In this document: positions 52,726 to 62,275 of the stretch, in pieces | Layout of the letters: each line of letters opens with the position of its first letter | How positions within the stretch are numbered: position 1 is the first letter of the stretch | Assembly: GCF_008710155.1 (NCBI RefSeq) | Contig: NZ_VYPZ01000020.1 | Coordinates: 1-64,000 of the forward strand | Direction: 5' to 3' | DNA from: Sphingobium limneticum | Lineage (GTDB): Bacteria; Pseudomonadota; Alphaproteobacteria; Sphingomonadales; Sphingomonadaceae | Length of the DNA: 64,000 nucleotides | Notes under the pieces: model-generated | What the model was told of the DNA's origin: nothing | The model's database searches: none | Seen by the model: the letters and a program-made list of their open reading frames with translations, nothing else | Translations under genes and position numbers: made by a program

Positions 52726-54125
52726 TCATGTGGCAAGCGGCCAAATCCCCTTCCCGCCTTCTCCATAAATCGGGGCGAGTTCCACCGTGTTGCGACCTGC
52801 GGCCTTGGCCCGATAGAGTGCCTCATCCGCGGCCTTGATCAGGAATTTCTGATCGGGATGGCCGGAATGCAGGGCAATGCCGATCGACGCGGTGACACTG
52901 AGGCCGCCCGAGCTTCCCGTTTCGAAAATATGGCCCTCCATATCTGCCCGAATGCGCTCCGCTATGTTGGCCGCAGCCTCGATGCCTGTCTCGACTAGGA
53001 CGATCAGGAACTCCTCGCCCCCGTACCGGAAAACGAAGTCCGTCGCCCGGACATTCCCGACGATCACTTGTGCCACCTGCCGGAGGACTTCATCACCGAC
53101 CTGATGGCCGTGCCGATCATTGATCGCCTTGAAGTGGTCGATATCGACCAGCATGACGCTGAGCGCTGTCCCGTTCTCCTTCGCGAATGTGACCTCGCGG
53201 CCAAGTATGGCAGGCAGGAAACGGCGGTTAAGGGCACGGGTCAGCGGATCGCGTCCTCCTTCCATGGTGCTTAATGTCTGGAAGAGATCAGCGACCAGGA
53301 AGGAAATTTCGTCAACTGCGGCGCGCAAATCCGCCAAGGCGGATGAGCCATCCTGACGCTTACGGGGAGCATCCAGCTCTGGCAGGAGCATCTCATCGAT
53401 GCGCTCGACAAGTCGGACCACAGTGCTGAACTGCGCCGATTGCTCAAACATGAACTGTGCCCGATGCCGAAGCCAAAGTCCGAAGGCGGAATCGCCCAAG
53501 CGGAGCAACCCGCCACCAGGGCCAGCTTGCAGAAGCGCGAACAGTGTGTTCTGGCTCCACTCCGCTGCGTCTCTTTGTCGACTGCAGCGTCCTGATCCAG
53601 AGAGAAGAGCCGATAGGCTTCATCTAGTCTCGCTCTTGCCGTGGTGTCCTTTACATAGGACTGGCTGATGAGCATGACGGCCGTGTCCATTCGCGCATCA
53701 GCAAGTTGAAGCGCGCGAATGCCTACCAACGGATCGACTGCCTGACCCTGCAGCAATTCAGCGAGCCGTGTCTTGATCACCAGCGCGCCTGTCATTACGA
53801 GATGGACCGGAATCTTGATGCGAGCGTGGACTTCGCCAATGATCTTCTGGCGGGCCTGCTTTTCGGGGGAGTCGCGAATGTCCTGTCCGGAAAACAACTG
53901 CGTGAGCCACTCAATGAGGGAAGAGCTGAGCCTCTCCTGCACCACAGCGTGGTTCAGGAACTGGGCAGCCTCCTGGTCACGAAGCAGCGTATCGTAGAAC
54001 AAAGCGACGAGTTCACGGCCATGTTCGGCAGCCATCTCCGCGAGAAGTTTGAGCGGCGCATGGGAGTGCCGGCTATGGGCGGGCAGCTTCGCCGACCCTT
54101 TGATCCGCTCTTCGTCCGTAAACAT
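52726..54125 (-). pseudogene. Globin-coupled diguanylate cyclase (DosC-like), apparent frameshift
   Basis: The first frame (ATG 54125) encodes a sensor globin: distal Tyr45 (LVALFYDTLL, numbering from the upstream TTG) and proximal His101 in GEVHARIKIPVHLVMTG. Near 53560-53575 the reading moves to another frame (AAEWSQNTLFALLQ), which continues to a GGDEF domain with intact active site YGGEEF, an I-site RATD five residues before it, and DIDHFKAINDRHGH. Together they form a normal O2-responsive c-di-GMP synthase of about 465 aa. The single frame change makes it either a pseudogene or a sequencing error. Confidence 0.75.
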
Positions 54126-54276
54126 CAATGTGATCCCTTCCGCGCCCCTTTAAGGGCGATGCCTTACCCAGTCGACGTCCAATAGAATTGAGAGAATGCG
54201 CAGAACGTCAATCATGAGAAGGGCGCCCGGCAATTCTCGTCGTCATCGACCGAACTGCAGTATTTCGTGGCGATCG

Positions 54277-54999
54277 CTAGAGCACATACCCGCCATCGAT
54301 CGTCAGACTGGCACCCGTCATGTAACCAGCCGCCGGGCTAATCAGATAGGAAACGAGCGACGCGACCTCCTCCGCTTTGCCGACCCGCCCAAGTGGAATG
54401 AGGTCGCGCAGGCGCGGAACCATCGCAGCCGTCAGATCGGTTTCGATCGGTCCCGGCTGGATGTTGTTGACCGTGATACGCCGGGGCGCGAGGTCGAGAG
54501 CGACGCCCTTGACCATGGTCGCGACGGCGGCCTTGGTCATGGCGTAGACGCTGCTGCCCTGCGAGCCAGTTCGAATAGCGGTGTTGCTGCCGATCGTGAT
54601 CACGCGCCCGCCATCGCGCATCCGCGCGGTCGAAGCCTGGATGGCGAGGAAGACGCCGCGCACGTTGACGTCGAGCATCAGGTCGAGATCCTCGAGCGTG
54701 AACGCCTCGATTGTCGCGCGGCGAAGGACGCCGGCATTGACAACCACGACGTCGAGCATGCCCAACCGATCGACCGCATGCGCCACTGATGCGGTGATAG
54801 CATCGGCATCGGCGCTATCAGCCTGAATCGCGATGGCGCTGCGTCCCAGGCCGTTGATCGCTTGGACAACCTCAGCGGCGCGATCAGGTTGCGAGACATA
54901 GGTCAGCGCCAGATCGAAACCATCTCCGGCGAGCCGGTTTGCGATGGCGGCGCCAATGCCACGCGATCCCCCGAACACCATGGCGACCCGAGCGCTCAC
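54277..54999 (-). CDS. Short-chain dehydrogenase/reductase
   Basis: A 240-aa classical SDR: FGGSRGIGAAIANRL (cofactor), NAGVLRR, catalytic Ser in ITIGSNTAIR, and YAMTKAA (Tyr-x3-Lys), with GASLTIDGGYVL at the end. Its GTG start (54999) overlaps the stop of the quinone oxidoreductase gene (GTGA), so the two are co-translated. Substrate unknown. A TetR regulator heads the operon. Confidence 0.85.
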   Translation of the reverse strand: MSARVAMVFGGSRGIGAAIANRLAGDGFDLALTYVSQPDRAAEVVQAINGLGRSAIAIQADSADADAITASVAHAVDRLGMLDVVVVNAGVLRRATIEAFTLEDLDLMLDVNVRGVFLAIQASTARMRDGGRVITIGSNTAIRTGSQGSSVYAMTKAAVATMVKGVALDLAPRRITVNNIQPGPIETDLTAAMVPRLRDLIPLGRVGKAEEVASLVSYLISPAAGYMTGASLTIDGGYVL

Positions 55000-55964
55000 G
55001 GGATCAGCACCAACTTTCCGGTGGTCCTGCGGCTCTCCATATCCGCGTGGGCCTTCGCCGCATCCGCAAGGGCATATTCGCCGCCGATCCGGACCTTGAG
55101 CCTGCCGTCCGCGACCCACTGGAAGAGCTGCGCGGCATGCTTGCGAAGCAGTTCCGGGGTATGGATATGGTCGAAGAAGACGGCGTAGCCGATCTTGATG
55201 CTCCTGGGCAGGCTCATGATATCGAGTGGCCCTGGCCCACCCAGCACCGGGCCATACCAGCAGAAGGTGCCCGACCGGCGCAGGACGTCGAGTGAACCCT
55301 GAAACGTTGTCGGTCCCGATCCATCATAGACGACATGGACGCCCTCTCCATCGGTCAGGCGCAGGGCCTCTTCGGCAAATCGCCCTTCCGTATCGACAAT
55401 GACGTGGTCGGCGCCCGCCTCCCGGGCGGTGGCGACCTTTTCTTCAGATGAGACCCGACCGATCACCTGGCCGCCGCGCAACTTGATGATCTGGGTCAGG
55501 AGCAGGCCAAGACCTCCTGCCGCAGCGTGAACGAAGGCGATATCACCGGGCAGGACCGGATAGAAGTCGGTCGCGAAATGGCTGGCGGTCAGCCCCTGCA
55601 TCATGATCGAGGCCGCCGTTCGATCGTCGACCGCATCGGGAACCGGCACCAGCGACGTTGCCGGGATCGCGACCCGCTCAGCATAACTGCCGGGCGCATA
55701 GACCCAGGCGACACGCTGGCCGGGCTGAACAGCCTCGACGCCTTCGCCGACTGCCAGAACTCGACCGACGCCTTCGACGCCCAGGATCTTGGGATTGGGC
55801 ATGTCAGTCCAGGCAATCCCCTGACGCACGCCGATATCCATGAAGTTGACCCCGGCAACCGCGATCTCGACCAGCGCCTCGCCCGGCCCGGCGACAGGCT
55901 CCGGTCGCTCGATCTGCTCCAGCACCTCGCGGCCCCCGGTCGCGGTCATCACCACTGCTCGCAT
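54996..55964 (-). CDS. NADPH:quinone oxidoreductase, zinc-independent MDR family
   Basis: A 322-aa protein of the QorA type: GVNFMDIGVRQG near the start, PGQRVAWVYAPGSYAE, then the Rossmann motif AAAGGLGLLLTQIIKLRG. The zinc ligands of alcohol dehydrogenases are missing. It reduces quinones or enones with NADPH, often as detoxification. ATG 55964 follows AGGAGAAAGAC. A TetR operator-like palindrome lies just upstream (55981-55992). Confidence 0.88.
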   Translation of the reverse strand: MRAVVMTATGGREVLEQIERPEPVAGPGEALVEIAVAGVNFMDIGVRQGIAWTDMPNPKILGVEGVGRVLAVGEGVEAVQPGQRVAWVYAPGSYAERVAIPATSLVPVPDAVDDRTAASIMMQGLTASHFATDFYPVLPGDIAFVHAAAGGLGLLLTQIIKLRGGQVIGRVSSEEKVATAREAGADHVIVDTEGRFAEEALRLTDGEGVHVVYDGSGPTTFQGSLDVLRRSGTFCWYGPVLGGPGPLDIMSLPRSIKIGYAVFFDHIHTPELLRKHAAQLFQWVADGRLKVRIGGEYALADAAKAHADMESRRTTGKLVLIP

Positions 55965-55980
55965 GTCTTTCTCCTATCTT

Positions 55981-55992
55981 GAATGATCGTTC
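55981..55992. promoter_or_regulatory. Candidate TetR operator upstream of the quinone oxidoreductase
   Basis: GAATGATCGTTC differs by one base from the perfect palindrome GAACGATCGTTC found upstream of the TetR gene at 56602-56613. It lies 17 bases before the oxidoreductase start and just after the TetR stop. The shared sequence suggests one regulator binds both. Confidence 0.65.
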
Positions 55993-56013
55993 AGTAATTG
56001 GTCAAAAAAGGGG

Positions 56014-56580
56014 TCAGCGCAGCGCGCGCATGACCATCTCCTGCAGGGCAGCCAGGGTTGATCGGTCGGCGCCGCCACGCCCGGCGACGCGGATCCCGGC
56101 GATATTGGCGATCAGGAATTGCGCGAGAGCCTCGGGATCGAGGCTGGCTGCAACATCGCCCTCACGCTGCGCGTCGCGCATGCGCGAGGCGATGGCCATG
56201 TGCAATGTCCTGCCCAGTGCTGCATGGATATCGGCAAGGTCCGGCCGCGATGCGCCGAACTCGCAGGTCGAGCCGACGCCGAGACAGGGCGTGGCTGCTG
56301 TCTCCACGACGCGCCGCAGCATGGCCCCGATCCCGTCAATGGCGCGCGCGCCGCTGCGAAGCGCCTCGAAATGCGCCGCGCATTCGCCCATGCCGTAGCG
56401 CCGCACCGCCGCGCAATAGAGCTGCCACTTGTCGCCGAAGGCCGCGTAGAGGCTCTGCCGCCCAATGCCCATGGCGTCCACGAGCATCTGCGCCGAACTG
56501 CCCTCATATCCATGCTCGCTGAACACGGTGATCGCACCGTCCAGGGCAGCATCCGTGTCGAATTCCCGAGGTCTTGCCAT
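56014..56580 (-). CDS. TetR-family transcriptional repressor
   Basis: A 188-aa regulator. The HTH is seen in ALDGAITVFSEHGYEGSSAQ, then MGIGRQSLYAAFGDKWQLYC. The ligand-binding domain ends with LLIANIAGIRVAGRGG-like helices of the AcrR_C type. It is the first gene of the TetR-qor-SDR set on the minus strand. Palindromes upstream of itself and of the second gene indicate control of both promoters. Confidence 0.85.
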   Translation of the reverse strand: MARPREFDTDAALDGAITVFSEHGYEGSSAQMLVDAMGIGRQSLYAAFGDKWQLYCAAVRRYGMGECAAHFEALRSGARAIDGIGAMLRRVVETAATPCLGVGSTCEFGASRPDLADIHAALGRTLHMAIASRMRDAQREGDVAASLDPEALAQFLIANIAGIRVAGRGGADRSTLAALQEMVMRALR

Positions 56581-56601
56581 AGGTCATGTATAGCGATTCG
56601 G

Positions 56602-56613
56602 GAACGATCGTTC
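56602..56613. promoter_or_regulatory. Candidate TetR operator upstream of its own gene
   Basis: GAACGATCGTTC is a perfect 12-base palindrome 22 bases upstream of the TetR start. A one-mismatch copy is found at 55981-55992. It is most likely the autoregulatory operator. Confidence 0.7.
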
Positions 56614-57079
56614 AAGTATGGATACTCGGTTTCCGTGCGACACCCTCAGCGGGAAGCAGCGACCGTGGCGCCTCCCGAGACGGACGAGAGTCGGCTAGTT
56701 TCGCTGGGCTTGGGTTCGCCCGGTCGCCGCGAGGATGAACGGATAGCCCGATGACCTCGGCCGCTGCGTTACCTCTTCGAGCGAGGCGAAGCTCGGGGCG
56801 TGCGGGCTTCAGCTTCCGCAGCCTCTCCACTCTGTTCCATATTCTTGAGATCGCGCTCAATGCGGAGCCGCGAGGCGCTGCAGTTCGGTTATGAACTCGT
56901 CGCCCCGGCGGCCCGGTTGTGATGGGAGCGAGCACTGCGTGGTAAAGGTGTCTGATCGACGCCAGGCGTCGCGATCACTCACCAGCGGGACTGCCGTATT
57001 TTCAGAGGCGCTTCGCCCATCCTCTGCTGATCGTTCGATTTTTCGGCCGAACAGGCATTGTGCAAGTGCAACCCATAAT
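56614..57079. other. Intergenic region, no gene recognised
   Basis: About 470 bases between two divergent TetR genes. Only short, unconvincing frames. No IS ends, RNA genes or repeats were seen. Confidence 0.45.
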
Positions 57080-57099
57080 ATATGTTCAATTAAACATAT
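57080..57099. promoter_or_regulatory. Candidate operator upstream of the PHA-operon TetR gene
   Basis: ATATGTTCAATTAAACATAT is a 20-base palindrome with a single mismatched pair. It lies 12 bases before ATG 57112 in an AT-rich promoter-like stretch. It is a good candidate for autoregulation by the TetR protein. Confidence 0.6.
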
Positions 57100-57111
57100 C
57101 ATGGAGTCTAC

Positions 57112-57786
57112 ATGCCGACAGAGGTCGCCATTCATCCTCTCCCGTCGCCCCGAGGCCGCAGGCAGAAGGATATGGTTGGTGGCAGACAGGAATTGCTGGC
57201 GGCTGCCATCTGCGCATTTTCGCATGACGGGTTCGAGCGCGCAGATCTGAGAGGAATCGCATCGGCCGCTGGCGTCAGTCAAAACCTCATCCGCGTGCAT
57301 TTCGGAAGCAAAGCTCAACTCTGGAAAGCCTGCCTGGAAGCGATAACACAGAGCACGACCGGAATAATCGCGGAAATTTCCAAGATTGCCTCAGACGATA
57401 GCCGTTCGGTTCATGACCGACTTTGCGACGCGATTACGCGCATAATCTATTTTTATTCGGACCATCCCTATGTGAGGGATTTTGTCGTTCGGCACGCAGC
57501 GGATAGGTCTGAGCGGTCGACATTGGTTACGGAACAACTGATCCATCCTGCCTATGAAAGTTGTCGGACGCTTTACGAGGCCGGAATCGCTCAGGGCATA
57601 ATCAGGGCCAGTCACCCTGCGCTCTTTTTCGCGTTGCTGAGCGCCGCTGCCAATCAACCCGCCAGCTTTCCTACTGTCCTGCGATCGCTTGCTCCCGAGA
57701 TCCCTGAGGACGCCGCCCGAATTCTCATCGCAGAGACCATCGTCGAGACTTTGCTCCACGGCGAGCCATGCGCTCCGCCGCGGTGA
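57112..57786 (+). CDS. TetR-family regulator upstream of the PHA operon
   Basis: A 224-aa regulator. HTH: LLAAAICAFSHDGFERADLR, then AAGVSQNLIRVHFGSKAQLW. The ligand domain resembles TetR_C members (DRLCDAITRIIYFYSDHPYV). It is on the same strand as phaC, 119 bases upstream, and has its own palindrome. It likely controls itself and possibly the following operon. Confidence 0.85.
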   Translation: MPTEVAIHPLPSPRGRRQKDMVGGRQELLAAAICAFSHDGFERADLRGIASAAGVSQNLIRVHFGSKAQLWKACLEAITQSTTGIIAEISKIASDDSRSVHDRLCDAITRIIYFYSDHPYVRDFVVRHAADRSERSTLVTEQLIHPAYESCRTLYEAGIAQGIIRASHPALFFALLSAAANQPASFPTVLRSLAPEIPEDAARILIAETIVETLLHGEPCAPPR

Positions 57787-57905
57787 ACCTCAAAGGGGAG
57801 GTACTTAACCTTTCTGCAGGCTGCCGAGCGCCTGCGCAAAGAAACACAGCAGAGGGACTCGCCTGCTCGCAGGCGTTGCCGCTCTGCCGCCGCAGGAGAT
57901 TGAGC

Positions 57906-59657
57906 ATGTCGATCGATGAACACCAAACCGACCCCCTCGACGGCCTCGCCGAGACGCTCGATCACGCAGCGGCTGCGATGGTGGCTCAGGCAACGCATGG
58001 CCTGTCTCCCGCAACGCTTGTTCAGGCATGGTCGGACTGGGCGCTCCATCTCGCCATCTCTCCGGGCAGGCAGTTGCAACTGGCTACCAAGCTGGGTCGC
58101 AAATATATGCGACTGGCTGATTATGCAGCCCGGCGCGCCGGCGATCCCGACACCCTTCCCGCAATCGAGCCGCTGCCCCAGGACCGCCGCTTCGACGACC
58201 CTGCCTGGCGGGAACAGCCCTATGATCTTCTCGTGCAGGCATTTCTGCTGACCCAGCAATGGTGGCACGCCGCCACGACGGGCATAAAGGGCGTGGACCG
58301 TCATCATGAAGACATGGTTGCGTTCGCGGCCCGCCAAATCCTCGACATCGTCGCGCCGACGAACATTATCGCGGCGAATCCCGTGCTCCAGAAGCGGATC
58401 GTCGAAACAGGCGGGCGCTGCCTCATCGACGGCATCGAGCATCTTTTCGAGGACATGAGCCGCCTTGCACGAGGGGAATCACCGGCGGGAGTTGAGGCGT
58501 TCCCGGTTGGCGAGACTGTTGCCGCGACGCCAGGAAAGGTCGTCTATCGCAACGAACTGATCGAACTGATCCAGTATGAACCGACGAGCGGGATGGTCCA
58601 TCCGGAGCCGGTGCTGATCGTGCCCGCCTGGATCATGAAATATTATATTCTCGATCTTTCGCCGGACAATTCGCTGGTCCGCTGGCTGGTGGGCCAGGGT
58701 TACACGGTCTTCGCCATCTCCTGGCACAATCCGGGCAGCGCCGACCGCAACCTCGACATGGACGCCTATCGACGGCTGGGCGCGATGGCAGCGATCGATG
58801 CCATCCACGCGATCTGCGGCGACGCGCATATCCACGCGCTGGGTTATTGTCTCGGGGGCACATTGCTGTCCATCGCCGCAGCCGCAATGGCGCGCGATGG
58901 CGACGACAGGCTGGCGAGCGTCACCCTGCTCGCGGCCCAGACCGAGTTCAGCGAACCCGGAGAACTTGGCCTTTTCATCGATGAGTCCCAGCTCAATCTG
59001 CTCGAGAACATGATGTGGAGCCGGGGCTATCTCGACAGCAGCCAGATGGGCGGTGCGTTCGAGATTCTGCGTTCGAACGATCTCGTCTGGTCGCGGATCC
59101 TCACCGAATATCTGATGGGCGAGCGTGCGCCCATGAACGATCTCATGGCGTGGAACGCCGACGGCACGCGCATGCCTTATGCCATGCACAGCCAGTATCT
59201 GCGCCGTCTGTTTCTCGATGATGATCTGGCCGAAGGCAAATACAAGGTCGACGGCCGGGCTATTTCCCTGTCGGCGCTGCGCAAACCGATGTTCATCGTA
59301 GGAACCGAACGCGACCATGTCGCGCCGTGGAAGTCGGTCCACAAGATCCACATGCTCTCCCCGGCCTCCATCCGCTTCGTGCTGACAAGCGGCGGTCACA
59401 ATGCCGGCATTGTATCGGAGCCGGGCCACAGGGGGCGTCGCTACAGCGTGCTCGATCGTGTGGAAGACGGCCCCGTGCTCGACGCGGAGGAATGGCTTTC
59501 GCGCGCCGAGCCGCATGAGGGAAGCTGGTGGACCGCCTGGGGCGAATGGCTGGTCGACCATTCGAGCGAGCCCGTCCCGCCTCCCCCGATGGGATCGCCC
59601 GACAAGGGATATCCCGCGCTCTATCCGGCACCTGGCCACTATGTGAAGGAGCGTTGA
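57906..59657 (+). CDS. phaC: Poly(3-hydroxyalkanoate) synthase-like protein
   Basis: A 583-aa class I/II-type PHA synthase homologue. The N-terminal PhaC_N domain is followed by an alpha/beta fold with the lipase-like box GYCLGG (Cys315), an Asp in GTERDHVAPW and a His in TSGGHNAGIV, the catalytic triad. It polymerises hydroxyacyl-CoA into granules. ATG 57906 follows GCAGGAGATTGAGC; a longer frame upstream (57768) lacks similarity. It heads an operon with a MaoC-Pta fusion, acetate kinase and FabI. This set differs from the classical phaCAB cluster. Confidence 0.88.
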   Translation: MSIDEHQTDPLDGLAETLDHAAAAMVAQATHGLSPATLVQAWSDWALHLAISPGRQLQLATKLGRKYMRLADYAARRAGDPDTLPAIEPLPQDRRFDDPAWREQPYDLLVQAFLLTQQWWHAATTGIKGVDRHHEDMVAFAARQILDIVAPTNIIAANPVLQKRIVETGGRCLIDGIEHLFEDMSRLARGESPAGVEAFPVGETVAATPGKVVYRNELIELIQYEPTSGMVHPEPVLIVPAWIMKYYILDLSPDNSLVRWLVGQGYTVFAISWHNPGSADRNLDMDAYRRLGAMAAIDAIHAICGDAHIHALGYCLGGTLLSIAAAAMARDGDDRLASVTLLAAQTEFSEPGELGLFIDESQLNLLENMMWSRGYLDSSQMGGAFEILRSNDLVWSRILTEYLMGERAPMNDLMAWNADGTRMPYAMHSQYLRRLFLDDDLAEGKYKVDGRAISLSALRKPMFIVGTERDHVAPWKSVHKIHMLSPASIRFVLTSGGHNAGIVSEPGHRGRRYSVLDRVEDGPVLDAEEWLSRAEPHEGSWWTAWGEWLVDHSSEPVPPPPMGSPDKGYPALYPAPGHYVKER

Positions 59658-59660
59658 GCG

Positions 59661-61085
59661 ATGGCCGGTCCAGCGATGATCGAAAACCGCACCTTCGATG
59701 AAATCGAAGTTGGCGACACCGCATCGGTCACACGAACGCTCGAGCCGGAAGACATTCAGCTTTTCGCCCTGGTGTCTGGCGACGTCAATCCGGCTCACCT
59801 CGACGCGCAATATGCCGCGACCGACATGTTCCGCCACGTCATTGCCCACGGCATGTGGGGCGGCGGCCTCATCTCCGCCGTCCTCGGAACGCAACTACCC
59901 GGTCCTGGCACCATCTATCTGGACCAGTCGTTGCGCTTCCGCCGCCCCGTCGCACCGGGCGACACGATCACCGCCTCGGTCACCGTCGTCGAGAAGCGTG
60001 CGGAGAAGAAAATCCTGATCCTCGACTGCCGCTGCGCCAACCAGCATGGCGAGGATGTCATCACTGGCCAGGCCCAGGTGATCGCGCCCGGCGAAAAGGT
60101 GCTGCGCCCGCGCGCGGAGCTGCCGGACGTTCGCCTCAACGATCATGACAAATATCGCCGGCTGATGGAGCTTGCCGGTGGTAGCGATCCGGTCCCGACG
60201 GCGATCGTGCATCCTTGCAGCGAAGCCGCCATCACTGCGGCGCTCGATGCGGCGCAAGCCGGATTGATCGCCCCGATCCTCATCGGGCCCGATGCGAAGA
60301 TCAAGGCCGCAGCCACTGCGGCCTCGCGCGCGATCGACGGTTTCCGGATCGTGCCGGTGGCGCACAGTCATGCCGCAGCGGCCAAGGCGGTGGAACTGGT
60401 GCGCACGGGCGAAGCGCAGCTCGTCATGAAGGGATCACTGCACACGGATGAACTGATGGGCGCGGTAGTCTCTTCCGCTACAGGCCTTCGCACCGAACGA
60501 CGGATCAGCCATGCCTATGTCATGGACGTGCCTGGCCGGCCGACACCGCTCATCATTACCGATGCCGCTATCAACATCGCCCCCTCCCTCGAGGAAAAGG
60601 CCGACATCATCCGCAACGCCATCGATCTCGCGCATGTGATCGGCATGGAGGCGCCCAAAGTCGCGATCCTCGCTGCGGTCGAAACCGTCAACCCGGCAAT
60701 GCCTTCGACGCTGGATGCGGCGGCGCTCTGCAAGATGGCGGATCGCGGGCAGATCAGCGGCGGCATTCTCGATGGACCCCTCGCCTTCGACAATGCGGTC
60801 AGCGAGGCCGCGGCCAGGGAAAAGGGTATCGTTTCCGAAGTTGCGGGCCATGCGGAAATTCTGGTCGTGCCCAACCTCGAAGCCGGGAACATGCTGGCCA
60901 AGCAGCTCACATTCCTGGGCGGCGCCGACGCGGCCGGTATCGTGCTTGGCGCGCGCGTGCCGATCATCCTGACGAGCCGTGCCGACAGCCTGCGCACGCG
61001 TCTCGCGTCCTGCGCAGTGGCGGTGCTGATGGCGCGCGCCGTGACGCCGGCAGCCCCTGGATTGCCCGGGGGCAAGAGTGCATGA
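59661..61085 (+). CDS. Fusion of MaoC-type (R)-enoyl-CoA hydratase and phosphate acyltransferase
   Basis: A 474-aa two-domain protein. Residues about 1-145 are a MaoC/PhaJ hot-dog domain (LFALVSGDVNPAHLDAQYAA, VIAHGMWGGGLIS). Residues about 165-465 are a phosphate acetyl/butyryltransferase (PTAIVHPCSEAAITAALDAA, KGSLHTDELMGAV, FLGGADAAGIVLGARVPIIL). It could link hydroxyacyl-CoA supply for PhaC with conversion of acyl-CoA to acyl-phosphate. It starts 3 bases after phaC and overlaps ackA by 4 bases. Confidence 0.9.
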   Translation: MAGPAMIENRTFDEIEVGDTASVTRTLEPEDIQLFALVSGDVNPAHLDAQYAATDMFRHVIAHGMWGGGLISAVLGTQLPGPGTIYLDQSLRFRRPVAPGDTITASVTVVEKRAEKKILILDCRCANQHGEDVITGQAQVIAPGEKVLRPRAELPDVRLNDHDKYRRLMELAGGSDPVPTAIVHPCSEAAITAALDAAQAGLIAPILIGPDAKIKAAATAASRAIDGFRIVPVAHSHAAAAKAVELVRTGEAQLVMKGSLHTDELMGAVVSSATGLRTERRISHAYVMDVPGRPTPLIITDAAINIAPSLEEKADIIRNAIDLAHVIGMEAPKVAILAAVETVNPAMPSTLDAAALCKMADRGQISGGILDGPLAFDNAVSEAAAREKGIVSEVAGHAEILVVPNLEAGNMLAKQLTFLGGADAAGIVLGARVPIILTSRADSLRTRLASCAVAVLMARAVTPAAPGLPGGKSA

Positions 61086-62275
61086 AGGCGGTCGTCAGCC
61101 TCAATTCCGGCTCGTCGAGCATCAAATTCTCTCTCTTCGCCATGGAGCCGGGAGGCAGCCTCCAACTCGCGGCCGGCGGAAAGATCGAGAAAATCGGGAT
61201 AGTGCCAGCGCTGAAGGCCCGAAGGACGGACGGTACGATCCTGCTCGATCGCACCTGGCCGGATGGCGCAGGCCTTACCCACGCCGACTTGCTGGCCGAT
61301 CTTTTTTCCTGGGCGATGCAGCATCCACTTGAAGGCTATGAGATCGCCGCCATCGGACACCGCATCGTCCATGGCGGCACAGAATTTTCCGTCCCGCGGC
61401 GCATCGATTCTGAATTGATCGACAAGCTGGAAGCACTTTGTCCGCTGGCGCCCCTGCATCAGCCCCATAACCTGGCTGCCGTCCGGGCGATCACCAAGCT
61501 TGATCCCGACCTGCCTCAGGTCGCCTGCTTCGACACCGCTTTCCATCATGACAAGCCAGCCCTCGCCTCTCGTTTCGCAATCCCCCGTGCGCTTCACGAC
61601 CAGGGCATCCGTCGCTACGGTTTTCACGGCCTTTCCTATGAATATATCGCCCGGCGCCTCGCCGCGATCGACCCGGCGCTGGCCTCGGGCAAGGTCATCG
61701 CCGCACATCTGGGCAATGGCGCGAGCCTTTGCGCCATGGCGGCGGGGCAAAGCGTCGACACGACCATGGGGTTCACCGCGCTCGACGGTTTGATGATGGG
61801 CTCCCGCTCGGGCAGTCTCGACCCCGGTGTCGTGCTGCATCTCATGACGCAGATGGGCATGGGCGCCAAGACGATAGAGGATATGCTTTACAGGCAATCG
61901 GGCCTTCTGGGCGTGTCGGGCATTTCCAGCGACATGCGCACGCTTGCCGCGAGCGACGCACCCGAAGCGAAAGAAGCGATTGATCTCTTCGCCTGGCGGG
62001 TAGCCCGTGACACCGGCGCCCTTGCCGCTTCGCTGGAGGGTGTGGACGGGATCATCTTTACTGCTGGCATCGGCGAAAATGACGCGGGCATGCGCAGTCT
62101 TATTGGTCGCCGGCTCCAATGGCTGGGCCTTGAGATCGATGATCGCGCCAATGCTGCAGGTGAGACGCTGATCAGCGCCCCCGAGAGCCGGATCAAGGCC
62201 CTCGTCATCCCCACCGACGAGGAACGCATGATCGCAATTCACACGCTCAGCCTGCTGCAGGAGACCGCCCAATGA
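61082..62275 (+). CDS. ackA: Acetate (short-chain acyl) kinase
   Basis: A 397-aa acetokinase-family enzyme. Motifs: LNSGSSSIKFSLF at the start, GHRIVHGGTEFS, CFDTAFHHDKP, YGFHGLSYEYIARRL, HLGNGASLCAM, MMGSRSGSLDPGV and IFTAGIGEND. It turns acyl-phosphate plus ADP into acid plus ATP, the step after the Pta domain. It overlaps both neighbours by 4 bases (ATGA). Confidence 0.95.
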   Translation: MKAVVSLNSGSSSIKFSLFAMEPGGSLQLAAGGKIEKIGIVPALKARRTDGTILLDRTWPDGAGLTHADLLADLFSWAMQHPLEGYEIAAIGHRIVHGGTEFSVPRRIDSELIDKLEALCPLAPLHQPHNLAAVRAITKLDPDLPQVACFDTAFHHDKPALASRFAIPRALHDQGIRRYGFHGLSYEYIARRLAAIDPALASGKVIAAHLGNGASLCAMAAGQSVDTTMGFTALDGLMMGSRSGSLDPGVVLHLMTQMGMGAKTIEDMLYRQSGLLGVSGISSDMRTLAASDAPEAKEAIDLFAWRVARDTGALAASLEGVDGIIFTAGIGENDAGMRSLIGRRLQWLGLEIDDRANAAGETLISAPESRIKALVIPTDEERMIAIHTLSLLQETAQ

